A stretch of DNA of 64,000 nt, taken from positions 62,001 to 126,000 of the forward strand of contig NZ_CP095492.1 in the NCBI RefSeq assembly GCF_023028105.1, in the 5' to 3' direction. Positions 28,155-36,420 of the stretch are shown here, piece by piece. A model generated the notes under the pieces. That model did no database searches. It had not been told where the DNA came from and saw only the letters and a program-made list of their open reading frames with translations. Within the stretch, counting starts at the first letter, position 1. Each line of letters begins with the position of its first letter. This DNA comes from Halosolutus gelatinilyticus (GTDB lineage: Archaea > Halobacteriota > Halobacteria > Halobacteriales > Natrialbaceae). The position numbers and the translations under genes were made by a program.

Positions 28155-29225
28155 TTATCGTCTATCGTACTCTTTCTCGCCGCGTGGTTCCGTAACCGAA
28201 TCGACGACGCCCCGAAGATAGCCGACGGTAAATCCACGCGCACGGTGGCGCCAGTCATCGTCGCCGGCCATTCGGGGGACGTGATCCGGAATGATGACGC
28301 CATCGAAGCCGACCTCGGAGAGCGTCCGAACGACCTCGGTAGTGTCGAAATTCCCCTCGTCGACGAACGTCTCGTGGAAACGCGGCACTTCGCCGACGAC
28401 GTCACGGAAGTGGACGAAGAGTATCTCGTCTCGCTCGCCGAAGCGCCGCAACACCTCGTGAACGTCGGTCCCCATCTCCGAAAAGCAGCCCAGACAGAGT
28501 TTCAGTCCGTGGTTATCGCTGGGGACGAGGTCCATCGCCCGTTCGAAGTTCTCGGCGTTTCGGAACAGCCGAGGGATACCTCCCAGCGACTCCAGCACCG
28601 GCGGATCGGCGGGATGAAGCGCGAGGTCGACGCCCGCCTCTTCCGCGACCGGGAGGACGCGCTCGAGGAACCACTCGTAATTATCCCAGAATTCGTCTTC
28701 GTCGTAGGCCCGATCGAGACCCGGAGCGAGATCGTCGGGTGCCTCGATCTCGTCCAGGTCGAAGCCGGTCCCCGTCGCGCCGCCTCGAAGTTCGACCGGA
28801 GACGTGCGCATCGGGACGACTCCCCGCGGGTTCCACTGGTACCCGAGGATCGGAACGTCGGCCTCGCCGAGGTTCCGCACGAGGGTCGTAATCTGCTCGA
28901 GCGCTCGGTTGCGGTCCTTGCGACCGAACATGATATCGCCGTATAGCGAATGAGGGAGCGACTGGATACCGGTCAATCTGAGTCCCGCACCCTCGACACG
29001 CTCTCGAGCGGACACTAACTCCTGAGCTGACGGAATCGCGTCCGGTCCGATGGCGACCGTCGTCTTCGCATCGCGGTCGTTGAACTCGTCGGGCTCCTCG
29101 TGGGTGTCGGCGTGATCGAGAAAGACGTCCGTGGCTCCGAGTTGACGGATGTACCGCAAGCGATCGGTATCGAGCGAGCGAGTGCGGACACCCACGCGAA
29201 TATCGGCTTTCTGTTGGTCGGCCAT
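28155..29225 (-). CDS. uxuA: Mannonate dehydratase
   Basis: A 356-residue TIM-barrel dehydratase converting D-mannonate to 2-keto-3-deoxygluconate. UxuA segments are clear: LALHPADPP, LCLGCFSEMG, FVHFRDVVG, FVDEGNFDTTEVV and IIPDHVPRM, which include the Mn2+-binding Cys and His residues. ATG 29225 (MADQQKADI) is chosen because AATATTTGG lies about 29 bp upstream, making a leaderless start. It is the clearest central-metabolism gene in the window. GH115 sits next upstream on the same strand, fitting glucuronate released from xylan and passed on through fructuronate and mannonate. Confidence 0.92.
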   Translation of the reverse strand: MADQQKADIRVGVRTRSLDTDRLRYIRQLGATDVFLDHADTHEEPDEFNDRDAKTTVAIGPDAIPSAQELVSARERVEGAGLRLTGIQSLPHSLYGDIMFGRKDRNRALEQITTLVRNLGEADVPILGYQWNPRGVVPMRTSPVELRGGATGTGFDLDEIEAPDDLAPGLDRAYDEDEFWDNYEWFLERVLPVAEEAGVDLALHPADPPVLESLGGIPRLFRNAENFERAMDLVPSDNHGLKLCLGCFSEMGTDVHEVLRRFGERDEILFVHFRDVVGEVPRFHETFVDEGNFDTTEVVRTLSEVGFDGVIIPDHVPRMAGDDDWRHRARGFTVGYLRGVVDSVTEPRGEKEYDRR

Positions 29226-29337
29226 AGAGTGCGTTATAACACCGAGACCAAATATTCCACCGATACGGAAACACACCGTACTCGAAACCGTCGTATATTT
29301 CACGACCGCGAGTCGACGAGCGCGATTTCGTATCGTC

Positions 29338-32292
29338 TCACTCGAGTCGGGTCTCGCGAGGCCCGAGATACGTCTCTGCCCGAGCGTCGGTTCGGACGAC
29401 GATCCGATCGACGATCAGGCCGGGATCGAGTCCCTCGACGGCGAGCGTGTGCAGCCCCGTCGTCGGGATCTCGTGGGTGGTCGTCCCAACGGCGCCACCG
29501 CGGAGCACGTTCTGCTGCCACTCGGGATCGTGCTCGCCACCCGCGGGATCTATCGATGCGATTTCGCGGTCCTCGCCGAGGTCTACGGCGTACCGGAGGT
29601 CGCGCGCCTCGGTGAGCGCCTGCGTCGGAACGCAGTACGCGTCGACCGTGACGGTCTCCGCGCTCGGTATCTCGAGGTCGAACTCCAGTCGCGGGGTACC
29701 GTCCTCATCAGGGTCGTAACTCTCGAATACCGACGGCTCGAGCGCGACCGTCGTCCCCGAGAGGCGGCCGGGGATGTCGTCGTCGGTCCAGCGGGCACGG
29801 TCGCCGTCACGACGACGGCTGGCGTGCTCGGCCTCCATCGCCGCGACGCCATCGATCACGGCGAAGTCCGCCGCCGTCTCTCGGCGGGGCGACGCGACGA
29901 CGCGGACCCGCTTCCGGGTGCCGTAGCCCTCGACAGTTATCGTCCCCGCGGCACCGGTCTCGGGAACGAGCGTCCGATCGACGCCGACCCACAGACGCGT
30001 TTCGTCCGTAACCGTCCCCTCGCGAGCCGACAGGCGAATCCAATCGTCGCTCGGCGTCGCAGTCCACTCGGTCGGCTCGGCTCCGCGCGCGAACAGATCG
30101 AGGAAGCGCTCGCGGTCCATCCCGGGATGGACGGTCGGCAACGCGGGCGGGTGAACGTCGCTCTCGCGCACCGGTTCGCGGCACCCTTCCGGAACGACGC
30201 CGAGGGACGGTCCCTCGTGCGGAGTAGTGCTAGCAGTATCGGGTTCGTCGAATACCGGCAGCTCTCGAGGGCGATCGGACATCATCTTCGCCCACTTCCC
30301 GTCGAGCAGCGTCTCGTTGTAATAGCGCGTCTCCTCGGCGATGCGCCGGTGTGCCGCCTCGGCGCGATCGCCGTACGCTTCGGCGGTCGCGCGGCCCTGC
30401 CCGGCGTACCGTCGACTGCGATACGCGTGAATGTGTTTCGCCGTCATCGCGGCCGCACACCGGATCGGATAGCCGACGAGTTCGTAGAAGCTCGGCCGCC
30501 GAGACTCGGGAAGCGTATCGCAGATCTCGGTCGCGCGGTCCGCGATCCGCTCGAAGGCCGCGACGCGGCGCCGGGCCTCGTCGCCACCGTGCGTGACGCT
30601 AAACGCCGGGTCGTCGGGCTTCGTATTCGGATACACCGTCGACCTGCCCATGTGCTCCGGTTTTCGGGACTGCGAGAGTCGGTAGTACTCCCGCAGGAGA
30701 TCGGCGATCTCGCCGGCGTACCGTTCGCCGAACTCGCGGTCGGCCCACGCTTCGAGCCACGCCGCGATCGGCGTCTCGCGAACGCTCTCGACGTCCCACG
30801 CGAGATCGAGGAAGTACTCCATCTCCTTCTCAGTCGGTTTGACGTCCCCGACATTGACGAACCAATACTCCCGCGCGCCGGCGTCGTAGGCCTTCGTCAT
30901 CTCCCGCCTGACGAGCCCCGGCGGGACGCTCGAGAGCCAGAGGTAGTCGTGGGGTCGTCCCCAATAGGAGAGGTGGTAGTAGACGCCGTGCCCGCCGGCC
31001 CGCTCGCGCTTCGGTTCGGTCGGGAGCGCTCGGATGTGACCGTAGTTATCGTCGGGCCACATGACGCACACGTCCTCGGGCACGTCGAGTCCGCCGCGGT
31101 AGAGCTCGAGTACCTCCTTGTACGGACAAAACGCCTGTGGAACGCGATCGACCGAACGATCGTGGGCCTCATCGAGCAGCGTCCGTTGGTCCTCGATCAC
31201 TCGCTGCAAGGTTGCGGTCCGCTCTTCGCGGGTGTCGCCGCCGGGCATCTCGGAATCGTGGATCCCTCGCATTCCGAGGGTGAAGACGTTCTCGTAGTCG
31301 GCGACGTCCTCGACGCGCTCGCGCCAGTACGACAGGATCGTCTCGCGGTTGGTCTCGTAGTTCCACTCCTCGTGCGGTGCCTCCCACTCGTCGACGTTGT
31401 TCCGGTGCATCGGCTCGCAGTGAGAGGTGCCCACGATGATGGCGTACGTGTCGGCCAGGTCGGCGTGTTCGGGGTACCGGTAGAACGCTTTCGTATCGGG
31501 GTGCATCGCGGGCCAGACGGTGTTGGCCTTCAGCCGGAGGAGCAACTCGAAGAGCCGTTCGTAGGTCGTCGGGCCGATACCCGGCCGATCCGAATCGTCC
31601 GGCGCGTGGGCGTCCGTCGCCCACGGACGGAGACCGAAGTCCTCGTCGTTGAGGAAGATCCCGCGGTAGGTCACCGACGGCGGGCCGTCCGCGTAGCAGC
31701 CGGCCTCGACGGCGACGACGTCGCGTCGCGTGGGCGCGACGTCCGCCCACCAGTACCACGGCGATACGCCGATCGTCTTCGAGAGGTCGTATGATCCGTA
31801 GGCAGTTCCTCGCGGATCGCTCCCGACGACGAGAACGCAGGCGTCGAGATCCGGCGCCGGATTTCGAACCGTCGCGATGACGTAACTTTCCCGTCGCCCT
31901 CGGAGTTCCGCCGCGTCGATATCGCTCGCGGGGAGGCAGGCGTCCACGCCGACGGAGTTGTCGATGGTTCCGACGACGACGGCGATCTCGCCGGCAGCAT
32001 CTAGCGTGTTCACCAACTGCGGTTCGGTCCCGGTCACCCGTTCGACGTCCGTACAGAGATCCGTCGCTGCGATGTGCGTCACAGCGTGATCGTTCGGATC
32101 GACGTACACGTCCGCGATCGATTTGCCCCGAACGATCGTCACGTCTCCCTTATCCGGAGATTCCGTAATCACGAACCAGACCTCACAGCGGCGGAAGTAG
32201 AACTTTTCGTCCGCTTCGACGATCCGGATCGTCGATCGAATCAATGAACGTGATCGAAAATCATCATCACTAGATGGAATTTCAGGAATCAT
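29338..32292 (-). CDS. GH115 xylan alpha-1,2-glucuronidase
   Basis: About 984 residues, typical of GH115. Signature segments are GVSPWYWWADV, VTYRGIFLNDEDFGLRPW, LLRLKANTVWPAMHP, SHCEPMHRNN, TLGMRGIHDSEM and MWPDDNYGHIR. The C-terminal beta-sandwich (EAEHASRRRDGDR and following) is the usual carbohydrate-binding-like tail. GH115 enzymes remove (4-O-methyl)glucuronate from internal or terminal xylose of glucuronoxylan. No signal peptide is evident, so it may act in the cytosol. The start is uncertain: ATG 32292 is used, with AT-rich boxes at 32303-32312 and 32333-32345; the first 40 residues are poorly conserved. Confidence 0.9.
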   Translation of the reverse strand: MIPEIPSSDDDFRSRSLIRSTIRIVEADEKFYFRRCEVWFVITESPDKGDVTIVRGKSIADVYVDPNDHAVTHIAATDLCTDVERVTGTEPQLVNTLDAAGEIAVVVGTIDNSVGVDACLPASDIDAAELRGRRESYVIATVRNPAPDLDACVLVVGSDPRGTAYGSYDLSKTIGVSPWYWWADVAPTRRDVVAVEAGCYADGPPSVTYRGIFLNDEDFGLRPWATDAHAPDDSDRPGIGPTTYERLFELLLRLKANTVWPAMHPDTKAFYRYPEHADLADTYAIIVGTSHCEPMHRNNVDEWEAPHEEWNYETNRETILSYWRERVEDVADYENVFTLGMRGIHDSEMPGGDTREERTATLQRVIEDQRTLLDEAHDRSVDRVPQAFCPYKEVLELYRGGLDVPEDVCVMWPDDNYGHIRALPTEPKRERAGGHGVYYHLSYWGRPHDYLWLSSVPPGLVRREMTKAYDAGAREYWFVNVGDVKPTEKEMEYFLDLAWDVESVRETPIAAWLEAWADREFGERYAGEIADLLREYYRLSQSRKPEHMGRSTVYPNTKPDDPAFSVTHGGDEARRRVAAFERIADRATEICDTLPESRRPSFYELVGYPIRCAAAMTAKHIHAYRSRRYAGQGRATAEAYGDRAEAAHRRIAEETRYYNETLLDGKWAKMMSDRPRELPVFDEPDTASTTPHEGPSLGVVPEGCREPVRESDVHPPALPTVHPGMDRERFLDLFARGAEPTEWTATPSDDWIRLSAREGTVTDETRLWVGVDRTLVPETGAAGTITVEGYGTRKRVRVVASPRRETAADFAVIDGVAAMEAEHASRRRDGDRARWTDDDIPGRLSGTTVALEPSVFESYDPDEDGTPRLEFDLEIPSAETVTVDAYCVPTQALTEARDLRYAVDLGEDREIASIDPAGGEHDPEWQQNVLRGGAVGTTTHEIPTTGLHTLAVEGLDPGLIVDRIVVRTDARAETYLGPRETRLE

Positions 32293-32971
32293 CGTTTGAG
32301 AAACATATAGTATTACACGGATCACTACCGAATAGCATATTATTATCACAGTATACAGTCCGGCCTATACGCGAGAATTTCAAGGACAATTGCTGCCAAG
32401 AATAGTTGCTGGTCAGCAGAGAGAAGAACGGAACGGAGAGCGAAGAATGATCGATGGAGCCACGATTGGAGAGAAGCCAAAGACCACGATCGAAGAGATA
32501 CCAATTATGAACTGTACGCATACGGCGGACTAGCTCAGCTGTGAATTAAGTTTATGTTCAATTACGAATAGTACCAGTTTACCTTATTACTGTCTTAATA
32601 TACAGTTCGGGCGTTCGGTGGCTGTTTTCAGCTACTGTCATCCGGGCAGAATCTCAATACACCCCGTGTGCGAAATGATATTTGGAGCCTGGATCGCGTC
32701 GAGCCCCCGTGTACGAAGTGATTTTTGAAATGTGCTCGAGTACAGACCCCATGTGCAATATGAATTTCAACGACTCTCAAAAACAGACCCCGTGTGCAAT
32801 ATGAATCTCAAACCTAGCACTACCCGCGGGCCCCGTGTGCGAGATGAATTCGAGACGTGTTCGAACACACCCCCCGTGTGCGAGATGAATTATGCGCTAT
32901 ATCGGCAGTACACCCCGTGTGCAAAGTGAAATATATCAGCTAATCGGTTGCATAGAGGGGCGTACCGACAG
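32293..32971. other. AT-rich intergenic region carrying the origin-box array
   Basis: There is no gene. The left half (to about 32640) is AT-rich with the promoter of GH115; the right half holds seven ordered repeats. The change in base composition against the flanks fits a replication origin arm. Confidence 0.7.
32662..32936 (+). repeat. Seven-copy origin-recognition-box array, 41-43 bp spacing
   Basis: Seven direct copies of a box with consensus near CCCCGTGTGCRADATGAATT. The C of the CGTGTGC core lies at 32665, 32708, 32750 (reads CATGTGC), 32791, 32834, 32875 and 32916, giving intervals of 43, 42, 41, 43, 41 and 41 bp. That is close to four helical turns, so all boxes face the same side of the DNA. 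The C-run reads as the G-string on the other strand. The array lies just past the 3' end of orc1/cdc6 and ends 36 bp from it. Confidence 0.9.
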
Positions 32972-34318
32972 CTATTTCTCTTCGAAGAAGTCATCGATCT
33001 GAGCGTTGACGACGGATGCGATGAGGTCTTCGTTGTTTTCGATCTCCTCGAGTCGGATGTCGGCCTCGAGCGTTTCTGCGACGACTTCAGGATCGTCGAC
33101 GAACGTGTATTCCTTGTGGACGCCGCTTCCGTATCCACGACCCCGTTTCTCGGACGTCACGAAGTTGTACGTTTCCGCCTCGGTCATGTAGCGAAGGTAC
33201 GAGTCGCGCGATTTCTTGTCCGCATCGAGGAGGTCTGCGAGGTACTGATAGACTCGATACGCCACGGTGCTGGGGACGGCGTTCAGGTTTCGCTGGGCGT
33301 ACACGGGCACGATCGCGGTTGCGTACAGTGAGAGCTTCTTTTGCGTCGAGAGCCCCTGCATCTGCGTGAGCGTTCGATCGCGTTCCGCTTCCTCTTGGGC
33401 ATCGCGAACGTGTTCTTCGCGAACCGTCTCTTCGCCCCGCCGGTCGGCGAGTTCGCCTGCTTTTCGGAAGAGATCGATCGCTTTGCGCGCATCGCCGTGA
33501 TCTTGCGCAGCGAACGCTGCGCTGAGCGGGATGATACCGTCTTCGAGGACGCCGTCCCGGTACGCGTCCCGGCGCCGATCGAGAATCGATTGCAACTGGT
33601 TCGCGTCGTAATCGGGGAAGACGACGTCTTGCGGATTGAACGAACTCTCCGCTCGTCCGTCGAGATTTTCCATGAATCGGGGATCGTTCGTCAGCGCCGC
33701 GACCGATATGTCGCCGTCGATACGGCCGAGTTGCGAAGCGCGCGAGAGCTGGTAGAGAAGCTTCGAGTACGCCGGCTCGTCGTTGGGATCGCGTTGGCGG
33801 CCGACGAGGAGATCCACTTCGTCGAGGATGATGATGACCGAGTCGAAGCACTCGCTCAAGATTTCGTAGAACCGTCGGAGTTTCTGGTCGGTGGAGATAC
33901 CGGTTTCGGGAACGCCGGCTTCGATACTGGCTTCCGTGGCCGCGTTTTCGACGAGTCGATAGACGGCACGATCGTGTGATTTGATCGTCTGGCAGTTGAT
34001 CTGGACGACGCCGAACTGAATGTCCTGGGCGGTCGCCAGATCGGAAACCTGCTCACACACCGCGTTGATGATGAGCGACTTCCCGGTTCCGGACGGTCCA
34101 TAGAGGAGCATGTTGGGTGGACGGTTCCCCTGCAGAATCGGTCGGAGGTACGTGATGATGTCGTCTAGCTGTTGATCCCGACCGACGATTCGATCTTCGT
34201 CGATGACGGCGTCGGGATCCAGCAGCGTCTTGTTTCGGAAAACGGAGTTCTGAGCGCCTTCCTGCAGACGGCCTTTAATAGATTGTGAAAGAGACCGTTG
34301 TTCGTCGCCATCACCCAT
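32972..34318 (-). CDS. cdc6: Orc1/Cdc6 replication initiator
   Basis: A 448-residue AAA+ initiator. Walker A is YGPSGTGKS (about 74-81), Walker B IIILDEVD (about 163-169), sensor-1 appears in ALTNDPRF, and sensor-2 in GDARKAIDLFRKAGE. The C-terminal 110 residues form a winged helix (VPSTVAYRVYQYLADLL ... GRGYGSGVHKEYTF) that reads the origin boxes. ATG 34318 is used: TCTATTTATG at 34341-34350 is placed about 27 bp upstream, so a leaderless message starts at this codon. Origin boxes lie on both sides, including within its promoter, so it may repress itself. It probably loads the MCM helicase and fires this replicon. Confidence 0.95.
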   Translation of the reverse strand: MGDGDEQRSLSQSIKGRLQEGAQNSVFRNKTLLDPDAVIDEDRIVGRDQQLDDIITYLRPILQGNRPPNMLLYGPSGTGKSLIINAVCEQVSDLATAQDIQFGVVQINCQTIKSHDRAVYRLVENAATEASIEAGVPETGISTDQKLRRFYEILSECFDSVIIILDEVDLLVGRQRDPNDEPAYSKLLYQLSRASQLGRIDGDISVAALTNDPRFMENLDGRAESSFNPQDVVFPDYDANQLQSILDRRRDAYRDGVLEDGIIPLSAAFAAQDHGDARKAIDLFRKAGELADRRGEETVREEHVRDAQEEAERDRTLTQMQGLSTQKKLSLYATAIVPVYAQRNLNAVPSTVAYRVYQYLADLLDADKKSRDSYLRYMTEAETYNFVTSEKRGRGYGSGVHKEYTFVDDPEVVAETLEADIRLEEIENNEDLIASVVNAQIDDFFEEK

Positions 34319-34340
34319 AGTATGGGTATATCGCGCATTC

Positions 34341-34350
34341 CATAAATAGA
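34341..34350 (-). promoter_or_regulatory. TATA box of orc1/cdc6
   Basis: On the minus strand this reads TCTATTTATG, about 27 bp from ATG 34318. An origin box begins ten bases further upstream, so initiator binding could block or tune transcription. Confidence 0.65.
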
Positions 34351-34357
34351 TACAGGG

Positions 34358-34380
34358 AACCGTGTGCAAGATCAAATATG
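34358..34380 (+). repeat. Origin box 8 (degenerate)
   Basis: ACCGTGTGCAAGATCAAATA keeps the CGTGTGC core (C at 34361) but has lost two bases of the C-run. Same orientation as the seven-copy array; sits at the cdc6 promoter. Confidence 0.7.
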
Positions 34381-34516
34381 GGTTTTTCACGCGATATAAG
34401 CCGATTCTACGGGATACTGTGAATTACACACGCTACCGCGGGCAAAGTCAATTCACCGCAGGCAAAGCCAGCTTGGGATTCGGAATCATCACTTCTTACG
34501 CGCGATCGAGGGGACA

Positions 34517-34540
34517 CCCCGTGTGCGAAATGAAATTTAA
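34517..34540 (+). repeat. Origin box 9
   Basis: CCCCGTGTGCGAAATGAAAT, a near-exact consensus match, C of the core at 34520. Confidence 0.85.
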
Positions 34541-34591
34541 CAGAGCGCCAGATAGAGAAATAACCAATGGTGTGGGATCCGAACCCCCTCC

Positions 34592-34614
34592 CCCCGTGTG
34601 CGAGATGAATTTGA
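34592..34614 (+). repeat. Origin box 10
   Basis: CCCCGTGTGCGAGATGAATT, exact consensus, core C at 34595; 75 bp from box 9 (about seven turns). Confidence 0.85.
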
Positions 34615-34970
34615 GGCCGACCGAAGGGGGACGGGTGGGAGACAAATCCGTTGACCAAGCAACGAACGGCGACAGTTCGAAGAGATACGTAAGATAGAAA
34701 TCCTCTATGATCGATCTAGCAAACAACTCTTTTGTTAGGGAAAGTTTTATTACTATAGGCTAGAAACAGTAACCGTACTAGACCCAAGGGTAGGCCGTAA
34801 GAGTTGTAAAAGAGTCGGGGAACAAATCGTTATCAACCGTCGGCCAGATATTCCACTGGAGACTTTCGAATTTCCGGGACTGCCGATTTCCTCCGCTACT
34901 CACTCTCTATTCGTTGATTTTGAATCTGAACGTCTCTCAGCAACTGGCTAACCGAGTCGCACTCGCTGCG

Positions 34971-34993
34971 AATTCATTTCGCACACGGGGGGA
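34971..34993 (-). repeat. Origin box 11, inverted
   Basis: On the minus strand this reads CCCCGTGTGCGAAATGAATT. It is the only box in this orientation and faces box 10 across the AT-rich segment. Confidence 0.85.
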
Positions 34994-35057
34994 GGGGATC
35001 AGATCTCGCCGCACGGGATCAACTCCCACGACACTACGTAGTAGAATCGAGCACCTC

Positions 35058-35798
35058 TTACCAGTGCTCGTTCACGACCGCAGCGGCACCGTCGAGCGTG
35101 TCGTACGAATCCGGGCGTTCCTCCGCTTCGTAGATGATCCAGTCGACGTCCTGTTCGCGAACGGCGGCGAAGGCTTCTTCGAGATCCAGATCGCCCTCGC
35201 CGACGACGCTCGTCTCGCCGGCGGCCGCGTCGTAATCTTTCAGGTGGACGAGGTCGATGCGATCGTCGAAGTCGCGCAGCACCTGCAGCGGATCGTATCC
35301 GGCCACGCCGGCCCATCCGAGATCAACCTCGAAGCCGACGTTGTCGGCCGCGTCTAGGAGGTACGCGATCGCGGGGTCCCCATTCAGTTGGGTGAACTCC
35401 TGGTCGTGATTGTGGTAGTGAAGGTTGATGTCGTACGGTGCCAGCGCGTCGGCCGCCTCGCCGAGCCGATGTCCGATCGTCTCGACGGCCGAGCGCGATT
35501 CGAAGTGTTCGGGGTCGATCCAGGCGACGGCGACGTCGCTGCAGCCGAGCGATCGATAGGTTTCGCCGACCGACTCCGGATCGTCTTCGATATCGGTCAA
35601 TCCGATGTGGGCGCCCGCTACTGAGAGCTCCGTCCGGTCCAGCGTTTCGGTCAGTTCCTCGACGGTCGCGTCACCCAGGCCCGCGAACTCGACTCCGTCG
35701 AACGTCGTGTCGCCGACGCGCTCGATCACGTCCGGCAGCGGTTCGTCGACGCCGTGCAAACTGTACAGTTGAAAACCGAATTTCGTCATACCACTCAT
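35058..35798 (-). CDS. TIM-barrel sugar phosphate isomerase/epimerase family protein
   Basis: About 246 residues of the AP endonuclease 2/xylose-isomerase-like barrel group. Family segments: GFQLYSLHG at the start, FDGVEFAGLG, LHYHNHDQEF, FEVDLGWAGVAGYDP (metal-ligand Asp) and DLVHLKDYDAAAGE with a conserved His-Lys-Asp. Members isomerise or epimerise sugars, keto-inositols or similar. The precise substrate is unknown. ATG 35798 (MSGMTKF) is chosen since TTTAGT lies about 27 bp upstream; ATG 35789 is an alternative. It is next to the origin and not in an operon. Confidence 0.85.
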   Translation of the reverse strand: MSGMTKFGFQLYSLHGVDEPLPDVIERVGDTTFDGVEFAGLGDATVEELTETLDRTELSVAGAHIGLTDIEDDPESVGETYRSLGCSDVAVAWIDPEHFESRSAVETIGHRLGEAADALAPYDINLHYHNHDQEFTQLNGDPAIAYLLDAADNVGFEVDLGWAGVAGYDPLQVLRDFDDRIDLVHLKDYDAAAGETSVVGEGDLDLEEAFAAVREQDVDWIIYEAEERPDSYDTLDGAAAVVNEHW

Positions 35799-35880
35799 CT
35801 GTTGTGAGCCGTGATAGATCTGACTAAAGGCGTTCGGGGACTGCAGGCTTCCGATTGTCGTCAGTCTTTGTCCGGTGAGT

Positions 35881-35897
35881 CGCTTAACTAAACACCG
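35881..35897 (-). repeat. Possible solitary insertion-sequence end
   Basis: The minus strand reads CGGTGTTTAGTTAAGCG, close to the left end of the IS6 element at 36421 (CGGTCGTGTTTAGTCAAGCG). The sequence inside it is not IS-like, so it is at best a leftover end. Confidence 0.3.
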
Positions 35898-35949
35898 CCC
35901 TCCGCTCCGCCACAGGACTTTTCCGTCAAGTCCCGTCCGTTCCACGGGA

Positions 35950-36069
35950 ATGTCTCACTCGGACACGGTTCTCTGCCCTGACTGCGGCTGGACGGGAACG
36001 GCATCTGAGTTGCTCGGAGAGGGAGCGAGCGCGGAATGTTCCAGTTGCGGGAAGGACATCCAGCGGTAA
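35950..36069 (+). CDS. Small CPxCG-type zinc-ribbon protein
   Basis: A 39-residue protein, MSHSDTVLCPDCGWTG onward, with CPDCG and CSSCG four-cysteine pairs spaced for one zinc ion. Haloarchaea encode many such micro zinc fingers, some affecting swarming or biofilm. The start at 35950 is used because upstream residues in the longer frame are not conserved in character. No partner gene is evident. Confidence 0.7.
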   Translation: MSHSDTVLCPDCGWTGTASELLGEGASAECSSCGKDIQR

Positions 36070-36152
36070 CCGTTTCGCGTCGTTTCGGAGGGCGACACGG
36101 CGTCGCGCTTACACCCATCGTGCGGTTCGAGCGTCGTCGTGCGACGCCCGGG

Positions 36153-36371
36153 TCAGCGTTCCCGGCGGAGGATCAGGTCCGCACCGCCCCACCAGTTGAC
36201 GACGGCCTCGTCGAGGTCCCACCCGTCGTGAGCGAGTTCGTTCAATAGCTGCTCGGTCTCATCATGCTTGATCCGGAACCAGAGGAGGCTGGAGGGCGCG
36301 GGGACGACTTTGTACTCGTACTCGCCGCTCCGGGGCGACTCGTCGCCGAAACGGTCAGTGAGATTGCTCAT
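36153..36371 (-). CDS. DUF4177-type small protein
   Basis: A 72-residue protein: EYEYKVVPAPS, then LLNELAHDGWDLDEAV and a final GGADLILRRER, which is the DUF4177 pattern (a short beta-alpha-beta unit of unknown function). ATG 36371 is the only reasonable start. It lies between the zinc-ribbon gene (opposite strand) and the IS6 element. Confidence 0.75.
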   Translation of the reverse strand: MSNLTDRFGDESPRSGEYEYKVVPAPSSLLWFRIKHDETEQLLNELAHDGWDLDEAVVNWWGGADLILRRER

Positions 36372-36420
36372 GAAGCCGGGAGATGAGGGGGCGACTCATA
36401 ACCGTTGTGGTGGCCCGTGA

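Larger units (their letters stand above)
34340..34995. other. Probable replication origin (oriC) next to orc1/cdc6
   Basis: The 739 bp between the cdc6 start and the TIM-barrel gene contain no credible gene. They hold three plus-oriented boxes (34361, 34520, 34595), one inverted box (34971-34990) and, between them, an AT-rich stretch at about 34690-34770 with TTTTATTACTATAG, a good unwinding-element candidate. Inverted boxes flanking an AT-rich segment next to orc1/cdc6 is the standard archaeal origin layout. Confidence 0.8.

Noticed and set aside
32732-32929. A 65-codon frame with repeated Cys-rich units (VCNMN, VCEMN)
   Set aside because: It is the translation of the origin-box repeats, not a metal-binding protein. 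The same applies to frames at 34362-34726.
32662-32936. CRISPR array
   Set aside because: Repeats are about 20 bp with 41-43 bp period and degenerate, the intervening sequences are only about 20 bp, and no cas gene is present; an origin array explains it.
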